The position numbers were made by a program, and so were the translations under genes. Below the pieces are notes generated by a model that had not been told where the DNA came from, ran no database searches, and saw only the letters and a list, made by a program, of their open reading frames with translations. Of a stretch of 46,697 nt of DNA, positions 10,837-18,290 are shown in pieces (the first letter of the stretch is position 1; each line of letters begins with the position of its first letter). Source of the stretch: an uncultured Collinsella sp. (lineage in GTDB: Bacteria; Actinomycetota; Coriobacteriia; Coriobacteriales; Coriobacteriaceae); contig CAKUEU010000008.1 of the NCBI GenBank assembly GCA_934646865.1, positions 1 through 46,697 of the forward strand. Direction: 5' to 3'.

Positions 10837-12378
10837 CTACTGTGCGGTGCTGAGCGAGCGCCTGACTGCATCACGCCAGCCCGCAAGGTTTTGCTCGCGG
10901 CGCTCGGCGGACATGTGGGGAAGGAAGGTCCTAACGATCTGGGCATTTTGCTCCAGCTCTTCCAGGTCTTCCCAATAGCCGACGGCAAGACCCGCCAAGT
11001 ACGCGGCACCGATTGCCGTGGTCTCCACCGTCTCGCATTGCAGCACGGGGATATCCAGCAGGTCGGCCTGGAATTGCATGATGAACTCGTTGCGCGAGGC
11101 ACCGCCATCGACAGACAGGCGCTCAATCGAAAGCCCCACGTCCTGCTCCATGGCGCGCAGCACGTCGTAGCTCTGATATGCCATGGATTCGCAGGCGGCA
11201 CGTACGATGGTCGCACGGCTCGAGGCGCCGGTCAGACCGCACACGATACCGCGGGCATGCGGGTCCCACCAGGGAGCACCCAAACCCGCAAAGGCGGGAA
11301 CGAAGTAGCAGCCCTCGTTGTCGCTAATCGAAGCGGCGAGTTGTGCCGACTCGCTCACGCTCGAGATGATGCCCATGTTGTTGCGAAGCCAGTTCATGGT
11401 GGAGCCGGCGGCAAAAATAGAGCCCTCGAGCGCATAGCTGACTTTGCCGTCCGCAGCGATACCGATGGTGGAGACCAGGCCATTCTTGGATTCGACGATC
11501 TCGTCGCCGGTGTTCATGAGCATAAAGCAGCCCGTGCCATAGGTGTTTTTGGTCTGGCCGGGATAGAAGCAGCAGTGACCGAACAGCGATGCCTGCTGGT
11601 CGCCCGCCACGCCCATGATGGGCGGCATGTTGGTCATGATGTCGCTCGCGACGCGGCCGTAGTCGCCCGAGCTCCAGCGAACCTCGGGCATCATGGAACG
11701 TGGAACGTCAAAGAGCGCCAGCAGGTCGTCGTCCCAATCGAGCGTATGGATATTAAAGAGTGCCGTGCGGCTGGCATTGGTGTAGTCGGTGGCAAAGACC
11801 TGGCCGCCGGTGAGGTTGTAGATGAGCCAGGTGTCGATGGTGCCAAACATGAGGTCGCCCGCCGCCGCGCTCTCGCGTGCGCCGTCGACGTTGTCGAGAA
11901 TCCACTGCACCTTGGAGGCCGAGAAATACGGGTCAAGCGTAAGTCCCGTGCGGGAGCGCACCAGCTCCTCGCAACCCTGTTCAACCAACGCGTCGATCGC
12001 CGGCGCGGTACGACGGCACTGCCATACGATGGCGTTATAGATGGGCTGGCCGCTCACGCGGTCCCAGACCACCGTGGTCTCGCGCTGGTTGGAGATGCCG
12101 ATGGCGGCGATGCGGTCGGAATGGATACCGCTCTTAAACTGAACCTCCATCATGACGGCAATCTGGCTGGCAAGGACCGTCATGGGGTCTTGCTCTACCC
12201 AACCGGGACGCGGAAAACTCGTTTTGACGCTGCGACGTGCCTGCGCGACGATGCAGCCGTACTCGTCGACGATGGTCGCAAGTACCGAGGTGGTGCCGCA
12301 GTCGAGCGCCATGATGTAGGAACCGCCAAAGTCAAACGAGGCATCTTCCATGCCCAGGCTGCCCAGATTCAACGACAT
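10837..12378 (-). CDS. glpK: Glycerol kinase
   Basis: GlpK phosphorylates glycerol to sn-glycerol-3-phosphate. The 513-residue protein is a full FGGY-family sugar kinase: ATP-binding ALDCGTTS at 24-31, the glycerol-binding SNQRETTVVWDR segment with the Arg-Glu pair, IVWQCRRT, the TYGTGCFMLMNTG loop and the C-terminal DGGASRNEFIMQ motif. The N-terminus is about 20 residues longer than in Escherichia coli GlpK. The ATG at 12378 has a GAAAGG site eight bases upstream. It starts 13 bases after the YrdC-like gene, so the two are likely one transcript. No glycerol facilitator or glycerol-3-phosphate dehydrogenase is present nearby. Confidence 0.95.
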   Translation of the reverse strand: MSLNLGSLGMEDASFDFGGSYIMALDCGTTSVLATIVDEYGCIVAQARRSVKTSFPRPGWVEQDPMTVLASQIAVMMEVQFKSGIHSDRIAAIGISNQRETTVVWDRVSGQPIYNAIVWQCRRTAPAIDALVEQGCEELVRSRTGLTLDPYFSASKVQWILDNVDGARESAAAGDLMFGTIDTWLIYNLTGGQVFATDYTNASRTALFNIHTLDWDDDLLALFDVPRSMMPEVRWSSGDYGRVASDIMTNMPPIMGVAGDQQASLFGHCCFYPGQTKNTYGTGCFMLMNTGDEIVESKNGLVSTIGIAADGKVSYALEGSIFAAGSTMNWLRNNMGIISSVSESAQLAASISDNEGCYFVPAFAGLGAPWWDPHARGIVCGLTGASSRATIVRAACESMAYQSYDVLRAMEQDVGLSIERLSVDGGASRNEFIMQFQADLLDIPVLQCETVETTAIGAAYLAGLAVGYWEDLEELEQNAQIVRTFLPHMSAERREQNLAGWRDAVRRSLSTAQ

Positions 12379-12391
12379 CGCTTAAACCTTT

Positions 12392-13135
12392 CTATTGCAT
12401 CGGGTCGGACAGGACCCGTTCGATCTCTGATGCGGGAAGTGCGCCTTGGCGCAGGATCTGGAGCTCGCCGTGCTGAAACGACACGATGGTCGAGGCGTCG
12501 CGACACGGGGTCTCACCGGCGTCGACGGCAACATCGACCCCCTCCAGGATGCGACCCTCCACCGTGATAAAACTTGCCGGCGCGGGCGCGCCATGCGTGT
12601 TGGCGCTGGTGCAGGCAAGGGGGCTGCCACAGGCGCGAATGAGCGCCTGCACCACGGGCGAGGCCGACGCGCGAAGAGCCACCGTGTCATCGGCGGCGCG
12701 CATAAAGGTCGGCACGCAGGGGGCTGCCTTAATCACGATAGTCAGGGCTCCCGGCCAGCATCGTCGGGCGAGCACGCGGGCCTCGTTAGGGATATCCACG
12801 CCATAGCGGTCGAGTGCCTCGGCATCATCGACCAACCAGGCAACCGTTTGGGTGAGCTCGCGCTGCTTGAGGGTAAAGATACGGCGATAGCCGGTACCGA
12901 GCGCGGGGACCGCGGCGCCGTTGACGGTGGCCTGCGGATCTCGCGGCCACGATGGGAATTCGCTTGTATCTTGAGGCACGGCGTCCGAAAAGGCGTTAAC
13001 TGCCACGGCGACACCGTAGACGGTCTCGGTCGGGATCAGGGCCAGACCGCCACAGCCGAGCACCTCGGCCGTACGCTCGACGGCAAGCCGATGCGGCTCG
13101 CGCGCTCCCTCGTATACCCGATAGACCGTCTGCAT
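12392..13135 (-). CDS. Sua5/YciO/YrdC/YwlC family, threonylcarbamoyl-AMP synthase-like
   Basis: The family makes threonylcarbamoyl-AMP from threonine, bicarbonate and ATP for the t6A modification of ANN-reading tRNAs. The 247-residue protein shows the N-terminal LIPTETVYGVAVAV motif, the nucleotide-binding RIFTLKQRE (KxR) motif, RCWPGALTIV, VALRAS and the CTSANTHG (SxN) motif. Between the first and second motifs about 25 extra residues are inserted, rich in Pro, Asp and Ala. It lacks the C-terminal Sua5 domain, so it is a TsaC-sized protein. It is transcribed just ahead of glpK. A YciO-like paralogue without t6A activity cannot be excluded. Confidence 0.88.
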   Translation of the reverse strand: MQTVYRVYEGAREPHRLAVERTAEVLGCGGLALIPTETVYGVAVAVNAFSDAVPQDTSEFPSWPRDPQATVNGAAVPALGTGYRRIFTLKQRELTQTVAWLVDDAEALDRYGVDIPNEARVLARRCWPGALTIVIKAAPCVPTFMRAADDTVALRASASPVVQALIRACGSPLACTSANTHGAPAPASFITVEGRILEGVDVAVDAGETPCRDASTIVSFQHGELQILRQGALPASEIERVLSDPMQ

Positions 13136-13281
13136 GTGTATGCCAGCCCCTTACGCTCTGGTGCAAGTTTGTTTACTGTGGGGCATTCTCGCACGAAACG
13201 TTCAACCTATTTGCCCAGAGCGCATGTTGGTTTGGTGAGCGGCTGTAGTAGTCGGTGAAAGTGAGGGGGTTATTGGCGGTT

Positions 13282-13584
13282 TTAGTGAGCAAGCGTCACG
13301 GTATGATCGGGGAACTCAATGCTTGCGACAAGTTTTCCCCCAAGGCTTTCGGCATACCTGCTGAGGGTGTCGAGCCTCATCGAGCCCAACTCTCCGCGCT
13401 CAAGCTCGGAGACGCGTTTTTGAGAAACACCCATCGACTGAGCGACCGACGCCTGCGTCAGATCCTTGAGTTTACGAATCTGGGCAAGCTTGTAAGCCTC
13501 GATACGCTCACGAGTTTTCTCCTGCTCGGCGGCAATGGAGTCGCGCGCTATCCCGCGAGACTCCATATACTCATGCAGTTCCAT
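13282..13584 (-). CDS. HigA-like antitoxin with XRE helix-turn-helix
   Basis: A 100-residue protein with a classical Cro/CI-type helix-turn-helix in its middle (LTQASVAQSMGVSQKRVSELERGE, about residues 42-65). In HigBA-type modules this protein binds and neutralises the toxin and represses the operon. It overlaps the 3' end of the toxin gene by 14 bases. Toxin-first order is the usual HigBA order. Confidence 0.85.
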   Translation of the reverse strand: MELHEYMESRGIARDSIAAEQEKTRERIEAYKLAQIRKLKDLTQASVAQSMGVSQKRVSELERGELGSMRLDTLSRYAESLGGKLVASIEFPDHTVTLAH

Positions 13585-13966
13585 CTCGATCGAGCCTCCT
13601 TACGTGACGGCGGTATATTTGCTCGGCCTTGGGAATGTTAATCGCATACCAGCCGTTCCATTTTGCCCTAGACGACCTCGCCCTTGACTTATCACCTGCT
13701 AGCAGCAATACAGCCTGGCGTTTGGGGTCGAAAGCAAAGAGAATGCGAATCACCGACTGTCCACACGACGTGACTCTTAGCTCCTTTAAGTGGTGGAGCT
13801 TCGATCCTTTCACGCGATCAACCAGCGGACGGCCGAGGCCAGGACCTTCCTTCTCAAGCACCAAAAGGTCTGCGTAAATCTGCCGCAGCGTAGCGTCATC
13901 CTGCTCATCAAGCCAAGGCTCGATATAGTCGAGCACAATACGGTATCGATGCTGCTGATTTGACAT
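13571..13966 (-). CDS. HigB/RelE-like toxin (phage Gp49-like family)
   Basis: A 131-residue basic protein of the RelE/ParE fold family, probably a ribosome-dependent mRNA interferase. Family marks are GPGLGRPLVDRVKGSKLHHLKELR near residues 41-64 and the strand SVIRILFAFDPKRQAVLLLAGDKS near 70-93, followed by a basic segment and the helix PKAEQIYRRH. It is the first gene of the pair, with AAGGAG six bases before its ATG. The promoter and palindrome upstream (13976-14008) fit autoregulation by the complex. Confidence 0.85.
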   Translation of the reverse strand: MSNQQHRYRIVLDYIEPWLDEQDDATLRQIYADLLVLEKEGPGLGRPLVDRVKGSKLHHLKELRVTSCGQSVIRILFAFDPKRQAVLLLAGDKSRARSSRAKWNGWYAINIPKAEQIYRRHVRRLDRDGTA

Positions 13967-13975
13967 ACCTTTCTC

Positions 13976-14008
13976 CTTCTATAATAGAAGTTTAACGGTA
14001 TATTGCAA
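13976..14008 (-). promoter_or_regulatory. Promoter and operator of the toxin-antitoxin pair
   Basis: TTGCAA (14003-14008) and TATTAT (13981-13986) on the minus strand are 16 bases apart. A palindrome, CTTCTAT-A-ATAGAAG (13976-13990), covers the -10 box, as expected for a site where the antitoxin blocks RNA polymerase. Confidence 0.65.
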
Positions 14009-14072
14009 GGACGAATTAGCTTTCTCTCTATTTAGCAAGAGCTACTGCACGGAGCCGCCAAACAGTGAGGGG

Positions 14073-14519
14073 TTATTGAACTGCGACGAACTTCTTTGGT
14101 CTTCCGGCGTGACGTTCTTGGGCGGCGTAACGCTCGATGCTGTCGATCGTAATCATCCGACGACCACCAACGAGCTCAACATCCAGCTTGCCGGCTTTGA
14201 CCAACGCAGTGATCCGCGGTGCGGAGACTTTGAGGTCCAGTGCTGCGTCTTTAAATGTTCGACACGCCGCTTCTCTCGCGCTCTCATGGTCGATTTCGAC
14301 CGAAAGGGCCACGACCTCGGCCGAACGCTCGTACTCAGCCGGAGTCAAACCGTTGTTGAGGTCGTCGGCCAAAAACGCCATCAGTGCCTCGCTTGCATGT
14401 GCTATTGCTTCTTCACGCGTGTAACCGTCGGCAAAGGCGCCAGGGATCTGTGGAAAGCTAGCGCAGTAACCGTCGTCTTCTTTTATGAGAACGCAGTCAT
14501 AGGTAAATCGTTGCTTCAT
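14073..14519 (-). CDS. HicB-like antitoxin protein, no HicA partner seen
   Basis: The 148-residue protein begins with the HicB partial RNase-H-like fold: FTYDCVLIKEDDGYCASFPQIPGAFADGYTREEAIAHASEAL in about residues 5-46. It ends with a DNA-binding segment (VSAPRITALVKAGKLDVELVGGRRMITIDSIERYA, about 100-134) that resembles an excisionase-like helix-turn-helix. HicB normally neutralises HicA, a small mRNA interferase encoded beside it. No HicA-sized frame lies within 100 bases on either side. Two ATGs are adjacent; the second (14519) has better spacing from the GGGGG site. It may be a solitary regulator or a relic. Confidence 0.75.
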   Translation of the reverse strand: MKQRFTYDCVLIKEDDGYCASFPQIPGAFADGYTREEAIAHASEALMAFLADDLNNGLTPAEYERSAEVVALSVEIDHESAREAACRTFKDAALDLKVSAPRITALVKAGKLDVELVGGRRMITIDSIERYAAQERHAGRPKKFVAVQ

Positions 14520-14546
14520 CATGACCCCCAGCTGTCAACTGGAATA

Positions 14547-14575
14547 ATTATAAATTAGTTTATAGTTTTTGATAA
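14547..14575 (-). promoter_or_regulatory. Promoter of the HicB-like gene
   Basis: On the minus strand TTATCA (14570-14575) and a perfect TATAAT (14547-14552) are 17 bases apart, about 28 bases upstream of the start codon. A near-palindrome (14549-14564) overlaps the -10 box and could be an operator. Confidence 0.65.
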
Positions 14576-14590
14576 ATCAGTTAATAAATA

Positions 14591-15856
14591 TTACTGACGC
14601 TGTTTGGGCTCGGTGACGATGGCTCGGACGATGCGGGGGCGATCGGTGAGGTCATGGACGATGCGCACGTCCGATAGGCCCGCCTGGCGGCAGAGCTCGG
14701 CAGCGGCGTCGAGGGCTCCCTCGTAGAGCTCGCAGGCAAAAAGACCGCCGGCACGCAGCATGTAGGGAGCCGCGTTGAGCAGGCGGCGGAAGATGTCCAA
14801 GCCATCGGCGCCGCCCTCGAGCGCCAGATCGGGCTCAAAGTCCTTGACCTCGTGCGGCAGCGAGCGCATGACATCGGTGGGGATGTAGGGCGGGTTGGAG
14901 ACGAGCACGTCAAAGGTGCCCCACTGATCGCGGGGGATGGAGCTTACCAGGTTGGTGAGGCTGAACGCGACCTCGTCCGCTGCAAGGCCAAGCGCATCGC
15001 GGTTTTTGGTTGCCAGGTCGATGGCACGCGGCTCGATATCGGTAGCGGTGCAGGTGACGTGGCCGCGGCGCTCCCAGGCAAGCGAGAGCGAGATGCAGCC
15101 CGTGCCGCAGCCGACCTCGAGAACACGGGCGATGCGGGGCTCGACCGGAGCGGGCTCAGCGGCGTTCTGCGCGGAGGTCGTCTCCTGGTCGTCACCTTCG
15201 ATGGCGATGCCGTATTCGTCGAGCTCGGGCTCGGAGGCTTCCACGTCATCGGTATCTGCCACTTCGGCTTCGGCCGCCTGCGCGGCGGCTTCCTCGGCCT
15301 CGCGATCGGCCAGCTCCTCGGCGTAGGCGCGGCTACCGAGCACATCGCTGCCCAGCGCGGCTTCATCGGCAGCCGTTAAGTTGGCGGCACGGCGCTCGGC
15401 GGTCGCACGCTCATCGGCCAGCGCCGCCTCGGCCTTGCGGGCCTGCTCGACCTCGTCGTTCCAGGGCAGCTCCACGCGCTGACGGGCAGCGGCCTCGGGG
15501 CTCAGCACCTCGGCATCCAAGTAGTTGAGAACTTCCTCGACGAGCATCTCGGTCTCGGGACGCGGGATGAGCACGCCAGGGGCGCAGGCAACGTCGATCA
15601 TGCGGAACTGCGTGCTACCCGTGATGTACTGCAGCGGTTCGCCTTTGGCGCGGCGGACGACAGCTGCATGCATGGTCTCGAGCTGGGCCGCGTCGAGCGT
15701 CTCGTCCATGCGCATATATAGGTCAATGCGCGCCAAGCCCGTAGCCGCGCACAGCAACCACTCAGCAGAAAGACGGGGGTGTTCCTCGCCGCGCTCGGCC
15801 AGGTACTCCTTGGTCCACTCGAGACAACGCTTGATGGTCCAAATCTCGTTTGCCAT
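14591..15856 (-). CDS. prmC: Release factor glutamine methyltransferase with a large insert
   Basis: PrmC N5-methylates the Gln of the GGQ motif of release factors RF1 and RF2. From the ATG at 15856 (GGGAGGA site) it is 421 residues, against about 280 in the family. The N-terminal helical domain (about 1-75) and the GVLIPRPETEMLVEEVL strand (94-110) are normal. The SAM-binding motif EVGCGTGCISLSLA is at 247-260, and the catalytic NPPY at 321-324. The excess is one insert at about 116-240, rich in Ala, Glu and Asp, placed just before the SAM motif and probably disordered or coiled. RF1, its substrate, is encoded upstream. The open frame reaches 15955, but the extra residues are not family-like. 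Confidence 0.93.
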   Translation of the reverse strand: MANEIWTIKRCLEWTKEYLAERGEEHPRLSAEWLLCAATGLARIDLYMRMDETLDAAQLETMHAAVVRRAKGEPLQYITGSTQFRMIDVACAPGVLIPRPETEMLVEEVLNYLDAEVLSPEAAARQRVELPWNDEVEQARKAEAALADERATAERRAANLTAADEAALGSDVLGSRAYAEELADREAEEAAAQAAEAEVADTDDVEASEPELDEYGIAIEGDDQETTSAQNAAEPAPVEPRIARVLEVGCGTGCISLSLAWERRGHVTCTATDIEPRAIDLATKNRDALGLAADEVAFSLTNLVSSIPRDQWGTFDVLVSNPPYIPTDVMRSLPHEVKDFEPDLALEGGADGLDIFRRLLNAAPYMLRAGGLFACELYEGALDAAAELCRQAGLSDVRIVHDLTDRPRIVRAIVTEPKQRQ

Positions 15857-16304
15857 GGGGTCCTCCCCTCTTAAGCGCCAGGCGGCGCGTGAATGTCGGA
15901 GCAGATTGTACGCGAGGGCAGCACTTGGCAAGAGACGATTAAAGGCGATTATCAAGAATCAGCCCAGAATTTTGCATCAGGCTCGCTCGAAGTGTTCATT
16001 CGTCGACGTCTAAATTTGAATCCGTCAAGTTTTTGGCAAGGTTGCCCCAAACCTGACCAATATCTAACCAAACACTTGCCAAATCACTTGACGAACGACG
16101 CATCGAAAAAAGCGCTGCGACTTCTCGGACGATTTTTTGAGCATTATTTTTGACAGCAGGCCAACGCTTTAAGCAGGTTTTAGCAGGCAAACAGTTCAAT
16201 GGCTGCAAAATCAAACCAAATAAACTCAAACAGCAATTTACCCGCTGCCCCATACAGCCCGAAACAAGAACATCCCCGATGACTACCCAAGGGGCGTCCC
16301 CAAG
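15857..16304. other. Gene-free stretch between prfA and prmC
   Basis: About 450 bases, visibly more AT-rich than the flanking genes, with scattered A and T runs and several copies of CTTGCC/CTTGAC-like words around 16040-16095. A 109-codon frame on the minus strand (15996-16325) has no family resemblance and runs into the repeat, so I do not call it. A promoter for prmC may be here, but I see no convincing pair of boxes. The two genes are normally adjacent, so this stretch plus the repeat looks like an insertion. Confidence 0.5.
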
Positions 16305-16307
16305 TAA

Positions 16308-16473
16308 ACGCCGCAGGTTGAGCATAAGTCAGCGAAAACGCCCCTAAGCGAGCAAGGTGACGTGAAAGAGGAGGGAAGCGTACTTTGGTACGCGACCGAC
16401 GATTGAACGTCAGATTGCCGCTTAGGGGCGTTTGCAGCGTCGAGTCGTTACGCGGTTCGTAGAACCGCGTAAC
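16308..16473. repeat. Structured intergenic repeat, copy 2
   Basis: An outer 15-bp stem (16336-16350 with 16419-16433) is extended by 16352-16355 with 16415-16418. It encloses a 6-bp hairpin (16378-16383 with 16388-16393). A 12-bp hairpin (16447-16458 with 16462-16473) follows. The linkers, including CGTGAAAGAGGAGGG and CCGACGATTGAACG, are nearly identical in copy 3. The final hairpin ends on the base directly next to the prfA stop codon. Confidence 0.8.
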
Positions 16474-17541
16474 CTACACAGCCTGTGCCAGCTTCTCAGC
16501 TCGCTCGGCGGCGGCGAGTGCCTCGATGACAGTACCGAGCTGGTCGCCCAGAAGGACGCCGTTGTAGGTGGAGTTGAAACCGATGCGGTGATCGGTCACG
16601 CGATCCTGGGGCTGGTTGTAGGTGCGGATCTTCTCAGAACGGTTGCCGTGGCCGATCTGGCTCTGACGCTCGGCGCCAAGCTCAGCCTGCTGCTTCTCGA
16701 GCTCCATCTCGTACAGACGGGCGCGCAGCATCTGCATGCAGACCTCGCGGTTCTGAATCTGGGAACGCTGCTCCTGCGACTGCACCACGGTGTTGGTGGG
16801 CAGGTGGGTAATGCGCACGGCGGAGTAGGTGGTGTTAACGCACTGACCGCCAGGGCCCGAAGCGCAGTAGGTGTCGATGCGCAGGTCGGACTGGTTAATC
16901 TGGACGTCGATCTCCTCGGCCTCGGGAAGCACGGCAACGGTGGCCGTAGAGGTCTGGATGCGGCCCTGGGACTCGGTCTTGGGGACGCGCTGGACGCGGT
17001 GGACGCCGGACTCGAACTTCATGACGGAGTAGACGCGGTCGCCCTCGACCTTGAACTCAATGGACTTAAAGCCGCCGGCCTCGCTGGGGCTGGAGTCGAG
17101 CACGGTGGTCTTCCAGCCGCGCGACTCGCAGAAGCGCTGATACATCTTGTACAGGTCACCGGCAAAGATGGCGGCCTCGTCGCCACCGGCGGCGGAGCGA
17201 ATCTCGACGATAGTGTTCTTGTCGTCGTTGGGGTCGCTCGGAATGAGCATGTACTTGATGTCTTCCTCGAGCTGGGGAAGCTTCTCCTCGTTCTCGGAGA
17301 TGTCCATCTGGAGCATCTCCTTCTCGTCCGCATCGGTGGTGTCGCGGAGCATCTCCTTGGCGGCCTCGATGTCATCGAGCGCGCCGATGTACTCGCGCGA
17401 GGCGGCGATGAGGTCGGACTGGTGCGCGTACTCCTTGTTGAGACGCGTGAACTCCTTGATGTCGGAGGCGACGGCGGGGTCGGAGAGCTTCTTCTCGAGC
17501 TCCTCGTAGGCCTTGATGATCTTTTCGAGCTTGTCGCGCAT
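16474..17541 (-). CDS. prfA: Peptide chain release factor 1
   Basis: RF1 recognises UAA and UAG and triggers peptide release. The 355-residue protein has the GGQ motif at 231-233 inside SGPGGQCVNTTYSAVRITH, and the codon-reading tripeptide PKT at 187-189 in HRVQRVPKTESQGR, in the position of PAT of Escherichia coli RF1; RF2 has SPF there. Domain 1 is a helical hairpin (about 1-100). Gln233 is the residue PrmC methylates, and prmC lies downstream. The ATG at 17541 has an AAGGAG site upstream. The usual neighbour rpmE is not seen. Confidence 0.97.
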   Translation of the reverse strand: MRDKLEKIIKAYEELEKKLSDPAVASDIKEFTRLNKEYAHQSDLIAASREYIGALDDIEAAKEMLRDTTDADEKEMLQMDISENEEKLPQLEEDIKYMLIPSDPNDDKNTIVEIRSAAGGDEAAIFAGDLYKMYQRFCESRGWKTTVLDSSPSEAGGFKSIEFKVEGDRVYSVMKFESGVHRVQRVPKTESQGRIQTSTATVAVLPEAEEIDVQINQSDLRIDTYCASGPGGQCVNTTYSAVRITHLPTNTVVQSQEQRSQIQNREVCMQMLRARLYEMELEKQQAELGAERQSQIGHGNRSEKIRTYNQPQDRVTDHRIGFNSTYNGVLLGDQLGTVIEALAAAERAEKLAQAV

Positions 17542-17790
17542 GGCGGGACTCCTTTATATGCGTGAAGGTGAAAATCGGCAGAATTGATGGGGCGCGCGGC
17601 GCCACTGCGGGGGTAAGCCCAGCTAGAACATGTCGATCTTCAGATACATGCGCATCCCTTCGCGTATGGGGTACATAGTTGCGGTCTAACCCATACATGA
17701 TAGCGTGCGCAGGCATACCTGCATATAACCCGCACGGAATGCGACAAAGGGTCACTCTCTTTCCTTGAATATCAACTTCATCCGAACGCC

Positions 17791-17828
17791 TCCCGCATTC
17801 ATCCGTACACGTACGGATGAATGCGGGA
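17791..17828. repeat. Perfect 18-bp inverted repeat with 2-base loop
   Basis: Arms 17791-17808 and 17811-17828 are perfectly complementary, with only AC between them. It sits just upstream of a transposase remnant and may be a fused pair of element ends, a terminator-like hairpin or an insertion target. There is no T run on either side. The 250 bases between it and prfA hold no gene I can support. Confidence 0.7.
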
Positions 17829-17880
17829 ATCCGATACCCTGAGGGCCGGATCGGCCGGCCCCGGGAGATCGGAGGACGCC

Positions 17881-18209
17881 ATGTCCGGAAAGAGCGGGAA
17901 GGGCGCCGCGAAGGCGGTCCCGAGGACCCACGGCAGGCTCACCGGGTACGAGCGGGACACGGTCCAGAGGATGCTGAAGCGCAGGACTCGCTCGACCACT
18001 TCCTCGATAGGTTCAAGGGCGTGTCGACCCGCAGGCCCCACAGCTACCTGATGTGGTTCAAGTGGCTGCACGAGGCTACACGCATCGGGGACGGGGCGTC
18101 GCCCATGCGCGGGCAGCCCGAGGACGGGTGCTACAGGAAGACCTGGAAGAAGATGATGGAGCCGGACTACGAGTTCCGCCCGGAGCTGGACGAGCAAACG
18201 GCGGGTTAA
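17881..18209 (+). pseudogene. Transposase remnant, internally deleted and frameshifted
   Basis: Two pieces in different frames remain. The first (17881 to about 17985) encodes a basic start with RLTGYERDTVQRMLKR, like the helix-turn-helix start of some transposases. After a junction near 17985 the frame changes and reads SLDHFLDRFKGVSTRR, then SYLMWFKWLHEATR, up to a TAA at 18207-18209. This resembles the C-terminal end of IS1595/ISXO2-like transposases. No catalytic core is left, so it is dead. Family assignment is from memory of such motifs and is tentative; the two pieces may even come from different elements. Confidence 0.5.
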
Positions 18210-18223
18210 CGTAGCCTTTCACC

Positions 18224-18261
18224 AAAAAGGGCGGGCGGCCGCGCCCTGCGACCACCCGCCC
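18224..18261 (-). terminator. Terminator of the giant adhesin gene
   Basis: On the minus strand a GC-rich stem-loop (18229-18235 with 18255-18261, plus inner pairing) is followed by five T (18224-18228). It lies about 30 bases after the adhesin stop codon. Confidence 0.75.
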
Positions 18262-18290
18262 TCAATCAAAGCCCTTCTCGGCCGCCGCAG

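Noticed and set aside
15996..16325. 109-codon minus-strand frame between prfA and prmC
   Set aside because: No recognisable motif, AT-rich composition unlike neighbouring genes, and it overlaps the structured repeat.
17372..17755. Minus-strand frame overlapping the start of prfA
   Set aside because: Overlaps prfA in another frame; sequence has no family pattern and no ribosome site. I looked for rpmE here and did not find it.
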